Of a DNA stretch of 5,633 nucleotides, positions 1 through 5,490 are shown one piece after another. Location of the stretch: NCBI GenBank assembly GCA_013214985.1, contig JABSRY010000184.1, positions 1-5,633 of the forward strand. The letters are read 5' to 3'. Made by a program: the position numbers and the translations under genes. Every line of letters begins with the position of its first letter. Position 1 is the stretch's first letter. The notes under the pieces were generated by a model. The model did no database searches. It was given only the letters and a program-made list of their open reading frames with translations, and was not told the DNA's origin. Origin of the DNA: Hyphomicrobiales bacterium. GTDB taxonomy: Bacteria; Pseudomonadota; Alphaproteobacteria; Rhizobiales; OSC116.

Positions 1-423
1 TATACAGACATTATTGTTACAGGCATAGCTGGAGTTATTACGATCCGCATGGTAACCAGCTTGATAACCCATGTATACATTGTAATCGCCTTCTTGTGTT
101 TGATATCCAGCATAATGACCCATCATAATATTGTAATTTCCACCACGATTGTAATGACCTGCATATTGACCTATCATTACACAATCAGTACAATTATTTT
201 GATGACGTCCTGCATTGCTTCCTATATTAACATTATTATTTGAGGCACTTGAACTATAACCATAACCAGCATGATATCCTATATTGACACATTGTTCGTC
301 ACTATATGCATAATAACCAGCATGTGGTCCAATATTAACATTATTACTACCATTATCAGTATGATAACCAGCTTGATAACCAAGACAAGTATTATAATCA
401 CCATGTTGTAGGTTATAACCAGC
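1..423 (-). CDS. Partial repeat protein with 17-residue GYxAGY repeats (tail-fibre/adhesin-like)
   Basis: The minus strand is open for 141 consecutive codons from 423 down to the window edge. No start or stop is seen, so this is an internal fragment. The translation is a regular series of repeats. The sequence A-G-[Y/H/R] recurs at residues 1, 18, 35, 52, 71, 88, 105 and 122 (spacing 17, 17, 17, 19, 17, 17, 17). It is preceded by a conserved N-[V/Y/I]-x-[I/M]-G-x-x, for example NVNIGPHAGY and NVYMGYQAGY. Between cores lie variable loops rich in Asn, Ser, Asp and Tyr. Six Cys residues occur, unusually many for an exported bacterial fibre. Repeats of this GYxAG style are known from phage tail-fibre-like, Peptidase_S74-type and adhesin/stalk proteins, and probably form stacked beta coils. 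Assignment to any one of these is inference. The frame is coding-like because the periodicity lies in amino acids while third positions vary. The 5' side is cut at about 424. Confidence 0.72.
1..423 (-). repeat. 51-bp tandem repeat array, eight degenerate units
   Basis: On the plus strand the array shows as recurring ATAACCAGC-type blocks (complement of GCT GGT TAT, Ala-Gly-Tyr). Minus-strand units begin at 423, 372, 321, 270, 213, 162, 111 and 60. Most are 51 bp. The unit starting at 270 is 57 bp, and the last runs off the window and is longer than 51 bp. Length changes come in whole codons (6 bp longer for the 57-bp unit), and synonymous codons differ between units (GCT/GCA, GGT/GGA, TAT/TAC). 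This is what selection on the protein would produce, rather than recent DNA slippage. The array stops in mid-unit at 423/424: the codons before it read Pro-Val-Phe where the repeat would require Gly-Tyr-Gln/His. Confidence 0.8.
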
Positions 424-430
424 AAATACC
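424..430. other. Sequence junction between repeat array and regulator fragment
   Basis: Two unrelated coding textures meet here. Below 424 the minus strand carries the GYxAG repeat frame. Above about 426 the plus strand carries a Pro/Ala-rich linker that runs into a Fis-type helix-turn-helix. Both genes are cut at their N-terminal side, and they point away from each other. No inverted repeats, target-site duplication or integrase was seen in the bases around the junction. The arrangement fits a chimeric join or a rearrangement breakpoint; the sequence alone does not decide between them. Confidence 0.55.
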
Positions 431-827
431 GGCTGCACCTGCGCCAGAACTAACCGCAGATATTTACCATCAAGGCCCTGCCATGATCGGCATAGAATCG
501 GGCGGCAACTACCACAACAATAAATATGCAGCGGGCATGAATGCCAACAACCCAAATGTCCACATTCCAGATTTAATGCCACAACGCACGCCATTTAACG
601 GCGCAAATTTTGCTACAGAACAACTTGCAACAACCAGAAGAGATGCCGAAATACCCGCAATTGCGCAAAATGGTGAAATGCGCCGTTTAGAAGAAGTCGA
701 AGCCGATATGATTCGTTTGGCAATGAACCGTTACCGTGGGCACATGTCAGAGGTCGCCAGAAAACTCGGCATTGGCCGCTCGACCTTATACAGAAAAGTT
801 CATGATTTAGGATTAGACCAGAAGTAG
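426..827 (+). CDS. 5'-truncated sigma-54/NtrC-type regulator, C-terminal Fis HTH fragment
   Basis: The frame ending at TAG 825-827 encodes the tail of a Fis-family transcriptional regulator. A variable, Asn/Pro-rich linker is followed by a helix-turn-helix of the HTH_8 (Fis) family at about nt 680-815. This includes EVEADMIRLAMNRYRG and the recognition unit SEVARKLGIGRSTLYRKV. In bacterial enhancer-binding proteins this domain binds upstream activator DNA, while an AAA+ domain works on sigma-54 RNA polymerase. No AAA+ residues (Walker A, GAFTGA, Walker B) are present upstream: from 423 downwards the sequence is the unrelated repeat array. The frame stays technically open back to a TAA at 336-338, but those codons are only the antisense of the repeat. 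The first ATG is at 483, with a weak AAGG 7 nt upstream, so a short free HTH protein of 114 residues could be made. The linker-like residues before that ATG argue for truncation instead. Confidence 0.7.
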   Translation: MPAAPAPELTADIYHQGPAMIGIESGGNYHNNKYAAGMNANNPNVHIPDLMPQRTPFNGANFATEQLATTRRDAEIPAIAQNGEMRRLEEVEADMIRLAMNRYRGHMSEVARKLGIGRSTLYRKVHDLGLDQK

Positions 828-981
828 ACTAATATAGCTCCAGCAGCTTCAATTATTTAGTGAAATCAACAAAGTTTCTTATCGTCGATCACAAAAATGT
901 TATTTAAATCTTCATAAACATTATAATACATTAGTTTATATTTCGATTTAGAAAGACGTTCATAATATTGCATTGAAAAAC

Positions 982-1001
982 TTAAAAATTTCAATTTTTA
1001 A
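982..1001. repeat. 20-bp AT palindrome, possible operator
   Basis: TTAAAAATT and AATTTTTAA form perfect 9-bp arms around a 2-bp centre (TC). The site lies 76 bp before the chosen start of the L,D-transpeptidase and just upstream of the candidate promoter. It overlaps a second inverted repeat, ATTGAAA (972-978) with TTTCAAT (989-995). The symmetry would suit a dimeric DNA-binding protein, but low sequence complexity makes chance symmetry more likely than in mixed sequence. Confidence 0.35.
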
Positions 1002-1008
1002 CAGTAAT

Positions 1009-1037
1009 TTGCAAAAAAATATGTACAATAATTATAT
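1009..1037 (+). promoter_or_regulatory. Possible sigma-70-type promoter for the L,D-transpeptidase gene
   Basis: TTGCAA (1009-1014) is followed after 17 nt by TTATAT (1032-1037), about 40 nt before the chosen start codon. TACAAT at 1024-1029 is a better -10 match but has no good -35 box. The surrounding DNA is so AT-rich that boxes of this quality arise easily by chance. Confidence 0.25.
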
Positions 1038-1066
1038 ATTGGTTTACGAAGACAAATACCGTAAAT

Positions 1067-1073
1067 GGAGGTG
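1067..1073 (+). promoter_or_regulatory. Shine-Dalgarno GGAGGTG that decides the L,D-transpeptidase start
   Basis: A near-perfect ribosome binding sequence overlaps the upstream in-frame ATG at 1065. It ends 3 nt before the ATG at 1077, with the GGAGG core 5 nt away. Initiation at 1077 is therefore strongly preferred over 1065, and it gives a cleaner signal peptide beginning Met-Arg-Tyr. Confidence 0.7.
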
Positions 1074-1076
1074 TTG

Positions 1077-3101
1077 ATGCGTTATAATAACAAAATAGCA
1101 ATAAAGGTTCTGCTTATAATCTTTGCAGCATTGTTTAACGCGACCGCATTTGCCGCGCAAAACACCACTTTAACACCTAAAGTTGAAGACGCAAAAAACA
1201 ACACGTCCAATCCAAGTGCTATAGTCGAGCCTAGTAAAAGCACCAAGGTTCCAACCGCTTTAGAAATCATTATAAACCAACAAAAAGCTTTTGTGGCATA
1301 TGCCGATTTTCCAAAAATCGCATTTAATCCAACGAAGCCCGTTAAAAACCCACTTACCGTCTATAAACTAAAAAATATTGTGCATACGCTGCCAATATTG
1401 GATGGCCTAACCCGCCTGCATCTCCAAACCTTATCCAAAAAGAAAAGCGTTATAGCAGGCTTAAACATTTGGAAAAAAGAGCGAAAAATGCTTAAACGCA
1501 AGCTCATATTGAACAATTATAAATCTCTTTGGTTCGAAAATAATATTTTAAATTCTGCTAAAGCCAATGAAATATTAAATACAATCAACAATGCCGAAGC
1601 CTTTGCGTTACGCCCAGTTCTTTACAAAGCATCCAATATTCAAAGTTTGATTGAAATTTCTAAAACTAAAATTAAGCCCGAATGGCTAAAAATTCCTAAT
1701 TCATCTCAAATATTAAACGAAATGCGCCTTGATGATGCGCTTAATCAGTTAGCATTAAACAATGCAAAATTGGAATTGGCATTAACCCATGCATCATTTG
1801 CATATTCTCGCCACGCAAGCTCTGGGCAAATAATACCGTCATCTGTTGATGTTAATAATAATGTACACCCAGTTCCAACATCGACCACTGCCATCCTTAA
1901 AAATATTGAGGCACTTAATAAACCAGGTGAATTGCAAAATTGGTTAGAATTGCAAAACCCACAAGATTCACAATTTAAAGCTTTGCTAGCAGAGTATAAA
2001 ATTCAGTCCACCAAAGACCAAGAATATGTAAAGCCTGTAATTATCTCCAAAGGTAAAACACTTAAGCCTGGCACTAAGTCTAAACGTATTATTAAACTTG
2101 CAATGCGCTTAGAGCAATTGGGTTTTTATTCTAAAACAGCCGATACAAAATACCCTAACCAATATAATAAATATATTATTGCGGGTGTTAAAGATTATCA
2201 AACCAGCAAGGGTTTAAAGGCCGATGGCATTGTCGGTAGTATAACTATCAGGTCGCTCAACTATAAAAAACCAAACCGCATAAAAGCACTGTTAGTTAAT
2301 TTAGAGCGCCAACGCTGGATGCCAAAGAAAATGGGTTACAAACATGTGTTGGTAAACTTAGCGGAGTTTCGCCTTCGTATAGTTGAAGGCGGTGATGTTA
2401 CCCATACTGCACGCGTGGTTATTGGTAGAAACAAATTCCAAACCCCCATTTTTCATAACAAAATTCGTACCGTTGTTGTAAACCCATATTGGAACATACC
2501 CAACTCCATTATTTATAACGAAATGCGCAAGAAAATTAATTCAGATCCAAGCTATTTAGCGCGTAATAATTATGAAACTATTGGCAATATTAGCTGGGAA
2601 AAAGCCACAAAACGCTATGTACCGTTCCGCATTCGTCAAAAGCCTGGCCCGCGCAATGCATTGGGCCGTGTTAAGTTTTTGTTCCCAAACAGGCATGCAA
2701 TTTATTTGCATGATACACCCTCTAAAAGCCTATTCAGCAGATCAAGCCGCGCATTCAGCCATGGCTGTGTAAGGGTTCAAAACCCCGAATTACTAGCGCT
2801 TAATTTAATGGGATGGAGCAAAAAAAGGTTTAACAGCATTGTTAAGTCAGGCAGAAATAGCCATTTTGCAATTAAGAAAAAAATACCTGTTTATTTAACC
2901 TATGTAACTGCAGGAGTTGATAAAAAAGGCAAAATGCAATATTTCCGCGATGTATATAAACGCGATAATGCCGTTGCAAACGCTATTGGTGTTAAGCAAA
3001 TTATGCAGCAAATTGCCAGCCGTAATAAGGCAGTAAATGAAAAATCCACCACACAAATAAATTCAATAATTGCCACAGAAAAAACAAAAAACACCTTATA
3101 A
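1077..3101 (+). CDS. YcbB/LdtD-type L,D-transpeptidase (YkuD domain)
   Basis: This is a periplasmic peptidoglycan cross-linking enzyme that would form 3-3 (mDAP-mDAP) links between stem peptides. From the start at 1077 it has 674 residues. There is a signal peptide (Lys-containing start, hydrophobic core, ATAFA|AQ cleavage near residue 26), then a polar Ser/Thr/Asn/Lys linker. A YcbB scaffold region spans about 150-320, with the family patterns LWFENN and YSRHASSGQI. A peptidoglycan-binding_1 domain lies at about 334-397 (DYQTSKGLKADGIVG). The YkuD catalytic domain spans about 422-605 and includes NPYWNIPNSI at 469-478. The catalytic motif is intact: His545 in HDTPSKS, then SHGCVRV with His562, Cys564 and Arg566. 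The length resembles E. coli LdtD (about 615) plus a longer N-terminal linker and a basic C-terminal tail of about 65 residues. The next gene downstream on the same strand is a MepK-like hydrolase. Family assignment is firm; physiological role is inferred. Confidence 0.93.
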   Translation: MRYNNKIAIKVLLIIFAALFNATAFAAQNTTLTPKVEDAKNNTSNPSAIVEPSKSTKVPTALEIIINQQKAFVAYADFPKIAFNPTKPVKNPLTVYKLKNIVHTLPILDGLTRLHLQTLSKKKSVIAGLNIWKKERKMLKRKLILNNYKSLWFENNILNSAKANEILNTINNAEAFALRPVLYKASNIQSLIEISKTKIKPEWLKIPNSSQILNEMRLDDALNQLALNNAKLELALTHASFAYSRHASSGQIIPSSVDVNNNVHPVPTSTTAILKNIEALNKPGELQNWLELQNPQDSQFKALLAEYKIQSTKDQEYVKPVIISKGKTLKPGTKSKRIIKLAMRLEQLGFYSKTADTKYPNQYNKYIIAGVKDYQTSKGLKADGIVGSITIRSLNYKKPNRIKALLVNLERQRWMPKKMGYKHVLVNLAEFRLRIVEGGDVTHTARVVIGRNKFQTPIFHNKIRTVVVNPYWNIPNSIIYNEMRKKINSDPSYLARNNYETIGNISWEKATKRYVPFRIRQKPGPRNALGRVKFLFPNRHAIYLHDTPSKSLFSRSSRAFSHGCVRVQNPELLALNLMGWSKKRFNSIVKSGRNSHFAIKKKIPVYLTYVTAGVDKKGKMQYFRDVYKRDNAVANAIGVKQIMQQIASRNKAVNEKSTTQINSIIATEKTKNTL

Positions 3102-3226
3102 TCAATTTATAGAATGTCTATATAAGTTGGCTTAAAAATAATTTATTAACCATTCTGAAAAACCTATCGTTTACCATAAAGTAGGTTTCTAGCGCAACTG
3201 CAATTGGTTAAGGCAATAAAATAATA
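3102..3226 (+). other. Intergenic spacer between transpeptidase and MepK-like gene
   Basis: This 125-bp AT-rich spacer contains a TTAACCAT octamer (3146-3153) resembling an extended CtrA half-site. It also has an inverted repeat, AAACCTA (3160-3166) with TAGGTTT (3182-3188), with a 15-nt loop. No T run follows, so this is not a good intrinsic terminator, and read-through from the transpeptidase is possible. A weak AAGG (3210-3213) lies 13 nt before the next start codon, farther than ideal. Confidence 0.4.
3146..3153 (+). promoter_or_regulatory. CtrA-like half-site TTAACCAT
   Basis: TTAACCAT matches the extended CtrA half-site known from Caulobacter and relatives. It lies 73 bp before the MepK-like start codon. 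A TTAA at 3132-3135 lies upstream, but 10 bp away instead of the 7 bp expected for the full TTAA-N7-TTAA site, so only a half-site is supported. Confidence 0.2.
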
Positions 3227-4342
3227 ATGGGTTTATTACGAATAATTTTTACGACCAATTATAGGGTTGTAATTTCGATTGCGCTTACCTGCTTGCTGTT
3301 TTTACTCTGCACACCAAGCAAAGCCCACGCTGACACCCGCAGCATTTCGCTTTACATGATAAATACCAAACAAAAACTAACGGTTACTTACAAAGTAAAT
3401 GGCCGCTACGTGCCCGCAGCAATGAAAAAAATCAACAATCTATTGCGGGATTGGCGGGCTAATCAGGCAACCCGCATGAGCCCCAAATTAATTGACTTAT
3501 TATGGTCTTTACATCGCGAGCTAGGCTCAAAACGCGAAATCAGAGTTATTTCAGGCTATCGATCACCCAAAACCAATGCAATGCTCAGGCGCAAATCCAA
3601 AGGCGTTGCAAAAAAATCTAATCACATGCGCGGTTTAGCAACCGATGTTTATTTTCCTGATGTTTCGGTGCGTACATTGCGTGAAGCAGGTTTGTTAAAA
3701 CGAGCGGGCGGTGTGGGTTATTACCCACGTTCGCGCATTCCATTTGTGCATATTGATGTTGGTAATGTGCGCCACTGGCCTCGTATGAAATCATCCGAGC
3801 TTGCAGCTCTATTTAAACGCGGCAAACCCTATGGCGGCTATAAACGCAAGCCCGTTAGCCAAAGAGTCGTGGTTGCTTTAAAGACCACGTCAAAAAGCAG
3901 GGGTGGCAAAGTCAGCAAACCAATTCGTAAAGCAGTTTTAAAAGTCTCAAAGCCAACAAGGCGGCCTCAATATCCAATAGTCGCGCAAAATATACCCCAA
4001 ATATCGCCAAACTTACCTAAACTACGCCCATCAATTAGCGACCCAGAAACACTTAGCCAACAAATATTACTAGCATCTGTTTTTGCCGATGAAGAAGATG
4101 GCGACATTTTATCGCTAGAAGAGAATTATTTACCCGATGAAATTACAACAAACCTATCTGCAAAAAAAGATTTATCATTCTACCCGATAAGAGATTACCC
4201 AGATTTAGAGCTGTTAGAGGCGCCAATTTCAATTGGTTTTTCCGAGAGTGATGCAGCGAGCCTTTTGGCCAATGTGCCAATCGGTCTAATTCAAACCTTC
4301 AACAAATCGGCTTATGTCGAGGTTAAAAACTTAACATTTTAA
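3227..4342 (+). CDS. DUF882/YcbK (MepK-like) M15 peptidase with C-terminal extension
   Basis: This is an exported zinc peptidase of the DUF882/M15 family. E. coli MepK (YcbK) of this family cleaves the 3-3 cross-links made by L,D-transpeptidases, and a similar role here is inferred. The signal peptide runs to about residue 36 (hydrophobic core, KAHA|DT). There is no twin-arginine motif, although some family members have one. The catalytic domain spans about 37-190. It contains RVISGYRSPKTNAMLR, then SNHMRGLATD with predicted zinc ligands His133 and Asp140, and VHIDVG with His175 as the third ligand. After the HWPRM at the end of the domain, about 180 more residues follow: a Lys/Arg-rich stretch (about 198-248), a Pro-rich segment, then an acidic region (about 270-310) and an unrecognised tail. 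E. coli MepK (about 180 residues) has no such extension. The gene lies 125 bp after the transpeptidase on the same strand. Confidence 0.9.
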   Translation: MGLLRIIFTTNYRVVISIALTCLLFLLCTPSKAHADTRSISLYMINTKQKLTVTYKVNGRYVPAAMKKINNLLRDWRANQATRMSPKLIDLLWSLHRELGSKREIRVISGYRSPKTNAMLRRKSKGVAKKSNHMRGLATDVYFPDVSVRTLREAGLLKRAGGVGYYPRSRIPFVHIDVGNVRHWPRMKSSELAALFKRGKPYGGYKRKPVSQRVVVALKTTSKSRGGKVSKPIRKAVLKVSKPTRRPQYPIVAQNIPQISPNLPKLRPSISDPETLSQQILLASVFADEEDGDILSLEENYLPDEITTNLSAKKDLSFYPIRDYPDLELLEAPISIGFSESDAASLLANVPIGLIQTFNKSAYVEVKNLTF

Positions 4343-4374
4343 CCTCACACCGACTTGCTACCAAAAAAAGGTTT
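4343..4374. other. Convergent 32-bp gap without a clear terminator
   Basis: The plus-strand MepK-like gene and the minus-strand gapR end tail to tail here. AACCT (4341-4345) can pair with AGGTT (4369-4373), and runs of A and T sit beside it. The 5-bp stem with a 23-nt loop is too weak to call a bidirectional terminator. Confidence 0.3.
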
Positions 4375-4650
4375 TTATTCGTCTGCCATGCCTAGCGCAT
4401 GAAGGTATAAATCCAAAATAGCCTCTTGTTCAGCGCGCTCGTTTGAATCTTGTTTTCTAATGCGTATAATCATCCGCAAAATTTTGACATCAAAGCCCTC
4501 GCCTTTTGCTTCAGCAAACACTTCTTTCATATCATCAGTAATGGCTTTTTTTTCTGCTTCAAGGCGTTCAACGCGCTCTATAAAAGTTCTCAAACGGTCT
4601 CTTGCAACGCCAGATCCGCCTACACCATCATTTAGACCTTCAATATCCAT
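4375..4650 (-). CDS. gapR: GapR nucleoid-associated protein (UPF0335/DUF2312)
   Basis: GapR is a small alphaproteobacterial DNA-binding protein that prefers AT-rich, overtwisted DNA. It is known from Caulobacter to act with type II topoisomerases during replication and to affect chromosome organisation. The 91-residue product has the usual length. It carries the family core at about 25-70: [20 protein letters not shown], then [14 protein letters not shown], then IRIRKQD. The end reads [11 protein letters not shown]. The middle is a heptad-rich coiled coil that forms the clamp-like multimer; the Lys/Arg residues contact DNA. The ATG at 4650-4648 is preceded by AGGA about 7 nt upstream. The gene begins 24 bp after the stop of the amidohydrolase gene on the same strand, so the two are probably co-transcribed. 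The N-terminal 15 residues (Gly-rich) are variable. Confidence 0.93.
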   Translation of the reverse strand: MDIEGLNDGVGGSGVARDRLRTFIERVERLEAEKKAITDDMKEVFAEAKGEGFDVKILRMIIRIRKQDSNERAEQEAILDLYLHALGMADE

Positions 4651-4674
4651 TATCAGTTCCTATTTATAATTTAT

Positions 4675-5406
4675 TTACGTGTAATTTTTCACAGTTTTAG
4701 GCAATATGCTAGCAAAAACATCAACCCATTCATTAATCCCATCGGTTGTACTCATATAATCTTGCCGAAGCTCCAACAAACTATGCTCCAACCCCAATTT
4801 TAAACCATGTCTATCCATTGTATCGCCATCAAGCCCGCCAAAATAAGGCCTATTTTCATCAACAATATAATCGGTATCCATGCTTAAAGCGTCAAAAAGC
4901 CGTTTGGTAAATCTATATTCTTCATTCCATAATAACCCAACCTCTGTGCTACGTTTATTGCCACGCCATATAGGCGTAAAGCTATGAATAGAAAATAATG
5001 TCGGCGGCTCTTCAAAGCGGCCAATAGTTTTTAAAATGGCATCATCATAAGGCTTATAAAATCGCTCAATACGGTTTAACTTCTCTACATTATCAATATT
5101 GCGGTTGCCTTCAACAATTTCACCATCGGCAAGCCGCATCACTAAAGTTGGGTCATCAACACCTCTATTAGGGTCTATTAACAGTCGAGAAAATTTGCTT
5201 AAAACAGCGGGTACATTTAATTTTTTGGCCAATTTTATAGTAAATTCTTTCACCCCTATATCATATGCAATATGCCGAGCAAGCTGTGCGTCACTAAGCC
5301 CCAAGCCATTATATGAAGCGGGCATATAGTTACTCGCATGGTCTGCAATCAATAAAAGGTTCTTATTATAATCGCCGTCTATAATTTCAAAAACATCTTG
5401 TTCCAA
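4675..5406 (-). CDS. N-formylglutamate amidohydrolase-family protein (FGase)
   Basis: This is a cytoplasmic member of the FGase family (PF05013). The characterised enzyme HutG/HutG2 hydrolyses N-formyl-L-glutamate to glutamate and formate in histidine degradation. No other hut gene is visible, so the substrate here is uncertain. The 243 residues show the family motifs in order: LLIADHASN (His23, where a Cys often stands two residues earlier), YDIG (48-51), SRLLIDPNR (73-81), FSIHSFTP (138-145) and LLELRQD (210-216). The start is TTG at 5406-5404. It is supported by a strong ribosome binding sequence, GAGGTGGGG (5420-5412). An in-frame TGA lies upstream at 5436-5434 with no ATG between, and the next Met (residue 28) would remove the ADHASN motif. 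gapR follows 24 bp downstream, as part of one likely operon. Confidence 0.9.
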   Translation of the reverse strand: MEQDVFEIIDGDYNKNLLLIADHASNYMPASYNGLGLSDAQLARHIAYDIGVKEFTIKLAKKLNVPAVLSKFSRLLIDPNRGVDDPTLVMRLADGEIVEGNRNIDNVEKLNRIERFYKPYDDAILKTIGRFEEPPTLFSIHSFTPIWRGNKRSTEVGLLWNEEYRFTKRLFDALSMDTDYIVDENRPYFGGLDGDTMDRHGLKLGLEHSLLELRQDYMSTTDGINEWVDVFASILPKTVKNYT

Positions 5407-5411
5407 TTATT

Positions 5412-5420
5412 CCCCACCTC
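5412..5420 (-). promoter_or_regulatory. Strong Shine-Dalgarno that supports a TTG start
   Basis: Read on the minus strand this is GAGGTGGGG. The AGGTG core lies 8 nt before TTG at 5406. It is the best ribosome binding sequence upstream of the FGase frame, and it makes the non-ATG start credible. Confidence 0.6.
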
Positions 5421-5451
5421 TATTGTATTCCTGTCAAAATAATAACATGTC

Positions 5452-5481
5452 TATATAGTTTAATATTAGACCTTATGACAA
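5452..5481 (-). promoter_or_regulatory. Candidate sigma-70-type promoter for the FGase-gapR unit
   Basis: On the minus strand TTGTCA (5481-5476) is followed after 18 nt by TATATA (5457-5452), about 45 nt upstream of the TTG start. The -35 differs from TTGACA at one base. The position suits a short leader that contains the Shine-Dalgarno sequence. No other pair of boxes in 5407-5520 looks better. Confidence 0.4.
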
Positions 5482-5490
5482 CTTTAAAAT

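Larger units (their letters stand above)
828..1076. other. AT-rich intergenic region upstream of the L,D-transpeptidase
   Basis: This stretch has no open frame that looks coding on either strand. It contains inverted repeats at 972-995 and 982-1001 and possible promoter boxes near 1009-1040. No convincing terminator follows the regulator fragment: there is no GC-rich stem followed by a T run. Confidence 0.6.

Noticed and set aside
49..243. A 64-codon plus-strand frame rich in Ile, Thr and Ser that resembles a small membrane protein
   Set aside because: It is the antisense of the GYxAG repeat. The hydrophobic look comes from reading complementary AT-rich codons, and the minus strand explains the periodicity much better.
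1..423. CRISPR array or minisatellite
   Set aside because: The units diverge along their whole length, with no constant repeat alternating with unique spacers. Unit lengths differ in whole codons, as expected for a protein repeat.
1065..1076. ATG at 1065 as the start of the transpeptidase
   Set aside because: It overlaps the GGAGGTG ribosome binding sequence that serves the ATG at 1077, and has no good ribosome binding sequence of its own.
1082..1270. Minus-strand frame opposite the signal peptide of the transpeptidase, and a similar one at 2900-3094
   Set aside because: Both are antisense to clearly coding sequence, and their hydrophobic character mirrors the opposite strand.
2572..2772. 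66-codon plus-strand frame inside the L,D-transpeptidase gene
   Set aside because: It overlaps the YkuD catalytic domain in another frame and has no family pattern; it is a shadow.
3114..3124. The 11-mer ATGTCTATATA, which occurs here and at 5447-5457
   Set aside because: An AT-rich 11-mer is expected to recur by chance in 5.6 kb. The two copies have different contexts and no shared flanks.
3160..3188. Inverted repeat AAACCTA/TAGGTTT as an intrinsic terminator of the transpeptidase gene
   Set aside because: It has a 7-bp stem with only two G-C pairs, a 15-nt loop and no T run after it.
4450..4669. Two plus-strand frames opposite gapR, and one at 5099-5329 opposite the FGase gene
   Set aside because: gapR and the FGase gene are supported by conserved motifs over their whole lengths; the opposite frames show none.
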